Source: Ceratobasidium sp. AG-K (taxonomy: Eukaryota > Basidiomycota > Agaricomycetes > Cantharellales > Ceratobasidiaceae). From it: a DNA stretch of 64,000 nt. The notes under the pieces were generated by a model. It did no database searches. It saw only the letters and a program-made list of their open reading frames with translations, and was not told the origin of the DNA. Shown here piece after piece: positions 56,664 to 64,000 of the stretch. The stretch covers positions 3,782,001-3,846,000 of the forward strand of contig JAWNGF010000004.1 in NCBI GenBank assembly GCA_037039685.1, in the 5' to 3' direction. The translations under genes and the position numbers were made by a program. Numbering within the stretch: position 1 is the first letter of the stretch; each line of letters starts with the position of its first letter.

Positions 56664-59103
56664 CTATGGTCGCTGGACATCTAACATCGCCAGTGCGTCG
56701 CGAACGCCCTCTGCCTGAACACGCATCAGTCGTTCCCGCCCGCACCGTACCAATGCCTCTTGGGGAACCAATGTTGGATGTGAATGCACCCCGCCCTGCT
56801 TATCGCTTTCTTCCTCGCCCACCCTGTCCTCATCCTCTGGCATTGGAGACAGGGACACGCGGGTGCCTGTGCACTTGGTCCGACCAGCCACGACGTCTGC
56901 GAGTAAACTCAAGTCTGCGAATGCGATGTTGGGGTGTGATTTGAGCTTCTCCCATGCATCATTTGTCGGGATCTCGTTATCGCCATCGGAGACTATTGAA
57001 GGTAGTCTAACTGAGCCGTCCTCGATATCTGATCGAGTATGTGATTGGGGCAATTGGATGCTCGAGCCAGAGGACGCTGTCAGGAGCGATGGTCGCTGGG
57101 GAGGTTTGTTGGGCGACGTCGATGATGATGATGGGGGTGCGCGTACACCGCATACACCTCCGCCACAAAGCTTGGGATCCCCGCAACAAAGAAGCATGCC
57201 GGTTTCCATATTCATGCCCATCCCCAACGCGGATCCTGCGCCCGCACCGACGCCTACACCGACACCGATGTCTACATCCATTGGAATAGCCTTGCTTTTA
57301 CCCCTTCCCTTGTCTTCGCTCTCGTCTGATTTAGACGTGGGACATCGCTTGCAATTGGGGTCTCGACATACGCCTCCATTCGCGAGTGCTCTGCAAAACG
57401 CACGCCCGAATGGGTCGTCCGCGCATGCTTCACAATTTGAAGGATCGCCGGAGCAAACCGGGCGAGAGGCGGGTTTCAAAAGCTGGGGCACTGGGGTCAG
57501 GTGGACTGGTCCGCTGTCGTTGGTACGCTTGGAGCGTCGGAGGCGGAGAGGTACACCCGGTTGGACTGGGGGGAGATTATCGAGGATAGAAGTGGTCCCA
57601 GCGGAAGAGGCGGTAACTCCGGCACTGGTGCTGGGGATGGGATCTAGTAGTGACGTTTCCGTGGGTACGGAGGACGAAGTAGACTCGAGGAGCTGGTTGA
57701 TACCAAAGCTGACTTCTCTGCATACGCATGAGTCCGAGTCCTTGCTGCAGAATCCACAATCAACCACGTCCAAGTCATTGGCGTTGGTCATCACATCAAA
57801 TCTAGAGGTAGGCTTGTCGCTGGTATAGTCCGACATTAGATCATCATCGCTGTCGTCAAGAGTATCGTCTGAAAGGGATGAAATCAGTACAAAGAAGCAC
57901 AACCAAGTCGAGCACGAGCGTACCCAAGGAGGCAGGTTCTGCTCCAGCTGAATTCTCCGAAGTTCCAGGGGACATGACAAGCGAAGGTCTTGAGGAACCC
58001 GCAGATGTAGCTGGCGAATAGATATGGACGAGCTGTGGAGGTGGCGCATAGTCGGGAGGTAGCGTACTATAGCCTTTGTTGGAACCAGCCCTAGATCCGG
58101 TCGTAGTTGTAGATTTGGTGGCTGCAGCCGGGGTGAAAGACCTGTTACCCTCTTTGCTATGCTTGCGTTTGGTCGTTGGAGCTATAGTCGAAGATGATGA
58201 GGAGCTAGGCGTGCTAGCACTAACAGGAGTGGCGCTGCTATCTGTACGAGGTCTTTTGCGAGTAGCCATCGTAGACTCGGGGTCAAAGTGGGTTGAATTG
58301 GGTTCCATCTTGCGCCGGTATGCGGAGAATTCCTCCTGGACCTCTCGAAGTCTGTTACGCATAGATAGGTTCTCCTCTCGGACCCGGTCACCTTCCTCTC
58401 GCAACATGTCGTTTTCCTAGGATCAGTTAGATACTGGCAGAACTTAAAATTAAAGCACACCACCCACGGATTTCAACCGATCATTTTCATCCTTGAGCTT
58501 TTTGGCGATGTTCTGCAGAGCAACGTTCCTTTCGATCTCCCCCTGCTCATACTGAGTCAAACGAGCTTGAAGGTCGGCGAGCTGTGATTGCTTCCTTTCT
58601 CGGAAAGCTCTTTGGGCGGCGCTATTTTACGTTCGACACGGTCGGCGTGTGTCCCGATAGCCAACGAAAGCAAGTAAGGGGTTAGTCCGATCGTCAGCAA
58701 GCGCCAATAAACACCAGATTTGATAAGCTGGACACGTACCGATTTTGCACTTTTTTAGCTTTGCTGTCACCCTGTAGAATTAATTAATAGTCAGTTGGAT
58801 TCGGGACAGGGAGGAGGGCATGCGTATGACGTTGTGCAGATGTGTCGATCTGCCGCGAGGCGCTAGATCATTTTATCAATCTTATCTATCCCAAACGCAT
58901 TGGGGCTCCAGCGTAACCCCAGTCATCCCATGCGCAACCATGTAGAACATAGTAGCAGGAGAAGGTGGAAGGGCCAGAACTGTGAAGTGACTCACACTAG
59001 CATCCTCGTCAACGACTGGATCATCACGTTTCGGCTTTCGACCGGGCTTCGGCTTTGCTGGGATGACCCATTCTTTAGTTGGCTGTGCGTATAAAGTAGC
59101 CAT
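56664..59103 (-). CDS. HapX-type bZIP iron regulator
   Basis: Homologue of HapX, the fungal bZIP protein that binds the CCAAT complex and switches iron-using and iron-acquiring genes. The N-terminal CCAAT-complex-binding domain is explicit: TKEWVIPAKPKPGRKPKRDD. The next exons rebuild the bZIP: KKVQNRAAQRAFRERKQSQL (basic N-x7-R), then a leucine zipper through YEQGEIERNVALQNIAKKL and a further coiled coil (ENDMLREEGDRVREENLSMR). After a Ser/Thr-rich part come the Cys-rich iron-sensing regions typical of HapX: CGFCSKDSDSCVC, CSGDPSNCEACADDPFGRAF with CRALANGGVC and CKRC, and CCGDPKLCGGGVC. The C-terminus holds a helical block (AWEKLKSHPNIAFADLSLLA). About six introns, with two tiny exons around the basic region; about 665 residues. 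All domains are present. It has an iron-GATA site upstream. Confidence 0.92.
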
Positions 59104-59219
59104 CCGGCTATTAAAGCCCTTGAAAGAGATTCCGATGGCTAAGCAGAAGTTTTATAACCCAGTCAGACAAGGATTGTCGCCAAGAGGGGTGAGAGAGATA
59201 TGGCGGGCGGGTTCGAATC

Positions 59220-59228
59220 TTATCAGAT
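59220..59228 (-). promoter_or_regulatory. ATCTGATAA iron-GATA site in the HapX promoter
   Basis: On the minus strand it reads ATCTGATAA, an exact fit to ATCWGATAA, the site bound by iron-responsive GATA repressors (SRE/SreA/Urbs1 type). It lies 117 bases before the HapX ATG. Such repressors are known to silence hapX in iron-rich cells in other fungi. Confidence 0.6.
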
Positions 59229-60353
59229 ACAGGATCGTCCCATTTGTAATTGATAGGGGCCAAACAAGCAACGCCGCCACGAGCAAAAAGCCAACTTGCT
59301 CGTACCACCGCACTACACACGGTGATGCTCTCATGATTAGGATAGCGGAGTTCCTTGATGCGTGTGCCGTGATGGCGAAAAGATACGAATGTATTACGAA
59401 CTGAGTTGTTGAGATGCGGAGGATAATCATACACGTTTGTAATGGGTGACCGCGAGTAGTGTGGGTGCAGGCGTGCGGTTCCTGACATGCGCAGTAGGTC
59501 ACCAGGGCTTGGTTGGTTAAGGAGTTGCTTTGATGTTACAAAACACTCAGGTTTAAAGCTGAATTTACATCCTTGTCCCCGCGATAGAAGCGCCAACTTT
59601 TGGCACCTTTTGGGTTCAAGTCTGGTATCATTCTCGGAGGCCCAAACCTACCGTTTTGTACCCAAGATAATGCTTAATAATTATTGGATAAGGTCCGGAC
59701 CTTATATATAAATCTGACGTTGGGTTTAGGATTGACCGGTGTGATCGTTCCCTCTCGTTAGATATATGCGCGTGACAGTATGGGGCACATTGCCGAGTCA
59801 CATCGATATATTGTTCGAACAGTCCGGCACCAATCAGGGCTGCGTACTTTCATAGGTACTACCCCTCATAGGACCACCTTTTATTCGCTTGTTAATTTAC
59901 AAGTCTTATACAAAGTTCTCACCAATCCCCAAAATTTGTCTACGACGGGTTTCACGCGGTGGCGGGCCTTCCCCTCTATCACTTGAATTGGAGTTGGTAT
60001 CCATTTGACCCGAAATGATTAACCTGGCTTTGCTTACTCGCGGAAAACAAGGTTCAACGTAGTTGCTCAACTAGCTTTCCAGGTAGGCCTAGGCTTGAAA
60101 TAAACCGCGAACATAAGTACCATCAGTTGCTGCCGGGCCAACGCCCAATATGGTCAACACTATCAAGTGTTGGCAAGACAAATAATGTCGGATCAGGCAT
60201 AAGTAAAATGTGTCACGTGTTTGAACCTTAATCCCCTCACAAATCGCTGGCCTCAATATCAGGTGGATGTGACAGGCGAACATGGGGATATAGTGAGGCG
60301 TGAAATGTGAATAAGCAAAGCACGCCCTATCACAATCACATTATCCAACGAGG
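59229..60353. other. Intergenic, HapX upstream region
   Basis: No gene seen. A small inverted repeat (CGAGCAA...TTGCTCG) lies at about 59280-59301 and a TCACGTG near 60216. Confidence 0.45.
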
Positions 60354-61024
60354 ATGGAGTCGGAGTACGCGATAGGGCAAGCCAAGAACCATTTCAACGC
60401 TACTGCGCTCCCAGTGGGAAAAATCAGGGTTGTGCCCGACGGGGGTCGCGTTGAGGAAGAGCAGCTGCAGGCTTCAAATAACGGCTTTGCCGACCGATAC
60501 GAAATCTGTAGTACAGGGTAATTGATTTATTGTATCATTTCCGCTTCATCTGGAAGGCACCTCGTTCCCGGTCAGCATACATGTACTAAAGTGTTAAGGA
60601 CTTGGTGACGCGCATTGCTCGCCACCAATGCTTTTGCTTGCCAAACTTGAAACACGTTCAGACACACGCTTCTGGTGAAACACAGCCGATTGTAAACGTA
60701 TCAAGAGTAACCCAAATTATTCCTACTCCTACTGTGACCACACAGGTCAAGGGTATTGCCGACGGCCCATATACCGTGTACTGCGTGCACGGTGCCTCAC
60801 GGTTCCTCGACTTGCAGATCGAGCACATGCATTTCACATGTTCCACTGATCTGCCACGCCCAAATGAATTTTGCAGCCCGATTTTCCATTCATTGCGCCT
60901 AAATACGGGAGGTAGCGCTCTGCGTGACGCTAGTCTTCTTCACGACCCTGAAAAATTAGTAACTGTGGGACACTTACCATCAGGAATTGCCACCGGACTC
61001 GCTACCAAAGCTTACCCTTTTTAG
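60354..61024 (+). CDS. Hypothetical 198-residue protein, two exons
   Basis: I join exon 60354-60517 (MESEYAIGQAKNHFNATALP...) to exon 60592-61024 across a 74-base intron with GTAATT donor and CTAAAG acceptor. The frame is kept and the second exon continues VKDLVTRIARHQCFCLPNLK, PTPTVTTQVKGIADGPYTVY, FLDLQIEHMHFTCSTDLPRP and ends LATKAYPF. The long open second exon has no ATG of its own before codon 80, which supports the join. No domain, signal peptide or membrane segment is recognised. It could be a lineage-specific protein or a chance frame; the splice fit makes the former somewhat more likely. Confidence 0.45.
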
Positions 61025-61195
61025 AACCCCCGGGGTGTTACACGACACAGCCACCAGCGCCGGGATGACAGAGAGTTCTGATCAGGCGGTAAGCGCTGGC
61101 GTGCGTCCATCACTCATCGTTGTATTTCGTATTGTCCTCTGAGTCTATGGTCCAAGTGCGCTTCTTTTCCCTCTGATCCCAATTGTTGTCGAGGC

Positions 61196-61202
61196 TATAA
61201 AA
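61196..61202 (+). promoter_or_regulatory. TATA box of the small PPxY protein gene
   Basis: TATAAAA, 98 bases before the ATG at 61294, with a pyrimidine-rich leader between. Confidence 0.55.
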
Positions 61203-61293
61203 CTAGACCGTTGCGACTGTGATTCTTCACTAAGCAGCCCTTCACCTGCCTCCTACCCAAGCACTCATCTTGTACACTTTTCTACTTGCTATC

Positions 61294-61542
61294 ATGTCGT
61301 CCCGTGCTCGCAACCAAACTGCTCTCGCCTACGCCCCTCAGGACGGCCAGCTGCATCCATCTGTGACACCCGCACTCGCACGCGCCTTTGACGGCTTCTT
61401 TGGTCCCCCAGCGCGCGAGCTGGCCGCTGCCGCTTCGCTTGGCTCAGCACAGGACAGGAAATCTACCGAAACACTACCACCTTACCAGCCACGCGAAATG
61501 CAAGGCTCGCTTCCAGCGTACACCGTACTCGGACACTACTAG
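61294..61542 (+). CDS. Small 82-residue protein with PPxY motif
   Basis: Single exon starting MSSRARNQTALAYAPQDGQL, with FDGFFGPPARELAAAASLG in the middle and LPPYQPREMQGSLPAY near the end. PPxY motifs bind WW domains, such as those of Rsp5-type ubiquitin ligases; that is a general property, not evidence of use here. A good TATA box and pyrimidine leader support a real, well expressed gene. An in-frame TTG 24 bases upstream is ignored. Function unknown. Confidence 0.6.
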   Translation: MSSRARNQTALAYAPQDGQLHPSVTPALARAFDGFFGPPARELAAAASLGSAQDRKSTETLPPYQPREMQGSLPAYTVLGHY

Positions 61543-62081
61543 ATTAGAAGGTATGTTGTCATCCGACCCGTCAAAGTCTCATTGATTTACCCATTGTTCA
61601 GATTCATTTGGGTTGTTCGCTTTCCACAACAATAGTTTGCACTAAAGATTCGTTGTTTCGTTCTAACCGTTTTCGTTGTATTAGCCATATTACCTATCAT
61701 GTACCACCAGTTATCAGAGTTGTCTAGCCTGTAATAATCATAAAAGGGCCTTGGCACTCGCTTATGATCTTGTGAATCTCCGCGTCGCGATTTACACCCG
61801 ACGGCTGTCATTCTGTCATGATGACATATTTTATATCGTCCCTGCAAGGCAACTTGATTAGGAAGGCAGTTTGCGCCTCGTCGATCAAGGTACCTTGTTT
61901 TGGTACTGAACGAAAAGCTAAGCCTATTCAAGTGTATGCACTTGCCCTGATCCGATTATTTGCTCTGCTATTGTTTCGCATAAAGTCAAGTAGCAAAGAA
62001 TGAATTTACTGCATATGTGGGTCTAAATAACGGTACAAGCTAATCATGAAGTCCTATGTCCAACAAGCCCCGGCACTAAAC
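61543..62081. other. Intergenic, no gene supported
   Basis: 3' region of the PPxY protein gene and of a minus-strand gene. A 114-codon minus-strand frame (61587-61931) has no motif. Confidence 0.45.
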
Positions 62082-62629
62082 TCAATGGCTCTGGTCAACC
62101 CTGGGTCTATTCACACGTCCGCACTTGGGTTCAGACTCCGGCAGGCGACCCGCAGATCCGGCCAAACCCTCAGAGTGTCCCATTGCTAAAGTTGCATTTG
62201 TACTATACTGAGGCAGCGGATATGGGCGTGCGTTGGGCATACTGCTAGGGCATTCTGTCAGCGCTAGATCGCATCCTACTTAGCTGGACTTACCCTGTTC
62301 GCGAACCGGGTACATCATCCCACAATCCTGGAAAATCAGGCTGCCACTGTTGCGGCTGAGACGAGACTTGTGGCCCTCCAGTTGGTGGGACCCAAGGGCT
62401 ATCGCTTCCTGGTATATACGGCTGTCCAGGTATTCGATGGGCATGCCCCGGAGTCAATGTACCTGGAATCGGAGGCTGGCTCCACACCCAATCCGGGTGG
62501 GGCGTGTCGCGAATGACGACTCGAGAAGGATCGAGCTCGGAGAATTGCTTGAAGATGGGGTGACTGGAATGAAGAATCTCAGTGACGGTCAAACTGTAGC
62601 AGTATCAAAGCGCACTTGGGATCGCTCAT
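62082..62629 (-). CDS. Pro-rich hypothetical protein, 5' end uncertain
   Basis: The main exon reads KQFSELDPSRVVIRDTPHPD followed by WVWSQPPIPGTLTPGHAHRI and more Pro/Gly/Ser/Trp-rich sequence to DDVPGSRTG. A donor GTAAGT there and an acceptor CCTAG about 50 bases on keep the frame and add SMPNARPYPLPQYSTNATLA and a polar tail to a stop at 62082-62084. The main exon has no ATG. The only nearby ATG (62629) gives MSDP and would need an unusually short intron (22 or 31 bases), so the true start is unresolved. A TATA-like TATAAG lies upstream on the minus strand. No known domain. Confidence 0.45.
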
Positions 62630-63499
62630 GCAGGATTTAGCTTTAGAGCAGAGGAAGAGACGTCGGTTGGTTGGCTGGTGACCAGTATCTAATGGGAGAG
62701 TTCTTATATCCTCCCCGTCACTCATATTTGTGATTTGAGGTCCAGATGGGCACATAGATTAAATCGTGGTTTCTGCTTGACGGACGGCCGACGGGGCTCG
62801 TGTAAGACCAACGACCGCAGGGGGATGAGAGCTTGAAGGCGAGTTTGCTGTAGTAATATCTCTGCTACATCGTTCGAATTGGCTCGTCGTATCGTCAACT
62901 ACGTGTTCGACCTCGAGGCCGTTACCCGTTTGTAAGCTACCTTCCAGTCGAGGGTACGCATTAAGGACTATATTTGGAGACTCACACTGCCATGGCGCGA
63001 TAGAAGTTTCGAACACGAGAAATCCCAGTTCGTAGTGGTGATGTATGTTTGGCAGTTGTGAGGCAGTGTGCGGAGAAACAAAGGGCCTGAGCAATCGTCG
63101 TCTAGAGAATCCCGCCGTGGACATTTTCGTAGCCACAAAGTCATAAACCAAGACCATGGAGGGTCTTTACACGTTGTTGAACACGTTGCAGAAGTATATG
63201 GGTTTGGTTACAAGAAGAAACTGCGGCGCGTTGGATCGGGCCTTGCCATAGAATGTTGGATATTCAAACTTATTTGCCTAAGGTTAGGGACCAGTGGGTA
63301 CCAAGAGGTTGAAATCTGTGGAACAGGAACGTGTCGGAGGATGGGATAACGAGAGTGATCAGAAGGGTGCTGCTGGTCAAGGTCAAGTCCAGGCTGGGTG
63401 GCAAACCACCATCACGCCACTTGACAAGTTAAATTCAAATTGATTTTGTGGAGAGTCACGTGTAATGTAAACTTTATACACTTCCACCACCGCTTAGCC
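62630..63499. other. Mostly unassigned; possible minus-strand coding segment
   Basis: An open frame of 132 codons on the minus strand (63157-62759; MSTAGFSRRRLLRPFVSPHT from an inner ATG) could be an exon, but no domain or flanking exon is clear. TCACGTG at 63456-63462 belongs to the IPI1 promoter. Confidence 0.35.
63456..63462. promoter_or_regulatory. TCACGTG box of the IPI1 promoter
   Basis: Located 44 bases before the IPI1 ATG at 63500. Confidence 0.4.
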
Positions 63500-64000
63500 A
63501 TGCCCAAGAGCTCGAAGAAACGAAAGGAAAAGGCGGCGGACTTCTCGGTGAGTCATGAATTAATCACAAAGGAAGGTTTCTAATGGATTTGCTAGAAAGC
63601 AAAGCTCAAGCTTGGAAAAGGCAAAAAGGCACCAAGCAATGAGATAGATACTTCGTTCAAAGCCCGGTGTAAGTGTATAAATCGGGTGGAGACTTTGATT
63701 AAATATCATACGCAGCCATCGCACTTCCTAATCAAACGATACGAACGGAAGAACACGTCGCGGAGCAAGGAGTGCCTACAACTCGACGACGGTTGACCTA
63801 TGATGACCTACTTGTGCATTTGAAACATTATAGTCCAGGAACACGCAAAGGTGTGTATTCGGAGGCATGGTCAGCAATTAGAATCGGATTGATTAGACGA
63901 AGATGCTTTGCAGGGCCTCCGTGAGCTCTTAGGAGACCACCCGGAATTAATTACCCCCAACTTGGGAAGTTTACTAGGGTCTGTGTCCAAGTTGATTGCA
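63500..64000 (+). CDS. IPI1: Pre-rRNA-processing protein Ipi1 (TEX10 family), 5' part
   Basis: Subunit of the Rix1-Ipi1-Ipi3 complex, which works in ITS2 processing and pre-60S release in the nucleus. It starts MPKSSKKRKEKAADFS|KAKLKLGKGKKAPSNEIDTS, then FKARSIALPNQTIRTEE across intron 2 and RRRLTYDDLLVHLKHYSPGT. After a third intron comes DALQGLRELLGDHPELI, then LGSLLGSVSKLI, the start of the armadillo-like repeats. The lysine-rich N-terminus followed by the KLKLGKGK and SIALPNQ motifs is diagnostic. The rest lies beyond the right edge. Confidence 0.92.

Noticed and set aside
59205..59225. Possible tRNA B box (GGGTTCGAATC)
   Set aside because: No complementary T-stem and no cloverleaf upstream; it lies in the HapX promoter.

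Overview
The window is nuclear DNA of a filamentous basidiomycete, most likely an Agaricomycete of the Rhizoctonia/Ceratobasidium kind. Visible grounds are many short introns (about 45-75 bases) with GT..AG ends, dense genes on both strands, TATA boxes in front of genes for secreted proteins, plant cell-wall enzymes, a DUF6535-type membrane-protein relic of a sort common in Rhizoctonia, and Agaricomycete-type low-complexity proteins. The genus is inferred; no marker gene is present.

Layout. 1-3.4 kb: BET2 (cut by the left edge) and UBP6 diverge from a short shared promoter. 4.3-6.4 kb: two convergent secreted-protein genes, a CAP/PR-1 protein and a PL3 pectate lyase whose frame is broken by one base. 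7.1-8.7 kb: an AXL2-like cadherin-fold membrane protein with an unclear 5' end. 9.9-10.5 kb: a fold-back MITE. 10.7-19.8 kb: a TPR-like protein, a GH30 galactanase, an ARMH3 homologue, a small Ser-rich protein and a TTC1 homologue. 20.1-23.3 kb: UTP14. 23.4-28.0 kb: a head-to-tail array of four GNAT acetyltransferase genes, two intact and two decayed. 28.8-30.9 kb: FAD amine oxidase. 32.0-33.6 kb: a Pro/Ser-rich disordered protein. 36.4-39.6 kb: a heavily mutated DUF6535 relic. 40.6-44.1 kb: a large alpha/beta hydrolase. 46.0-48.2 kb: a His-rich protein and a C2H2 zinc-finger protein. 50.3-59.1 kb: a PPR protein, a PlsC acyltransferase, TIM8, a two-TM protein and a HapX-type iron regulator. 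60.4-64.0 kb: small hypothetical genes, then IPI1 running off the right edge.

How the genes fit together. Most intact genes are housekeeping: vesicle traffic (BET2, ARMH3), proteasome (UBP6), ribosome assembly (UTP14, IPI1), mitochondria (TIM8, PPR) and lipid synthesis. Several of their promoters carry a TCACGTG box. Between them lie faster-evolving genes for the plant interface (CAP, PL3, GH30), the GNAT array and the DUF6535 relic. The HapX gene has an exact iron-GATA site in its promoter. The His-rich protein gene has four CCAAT boxes, the element read by the complex that HapX joins. This suggests, but does not show, a link through metal homeostasis. I see no clearly new multi-gene system; the best leads are the GNAT array, the HapX/iron signals and the MITE.
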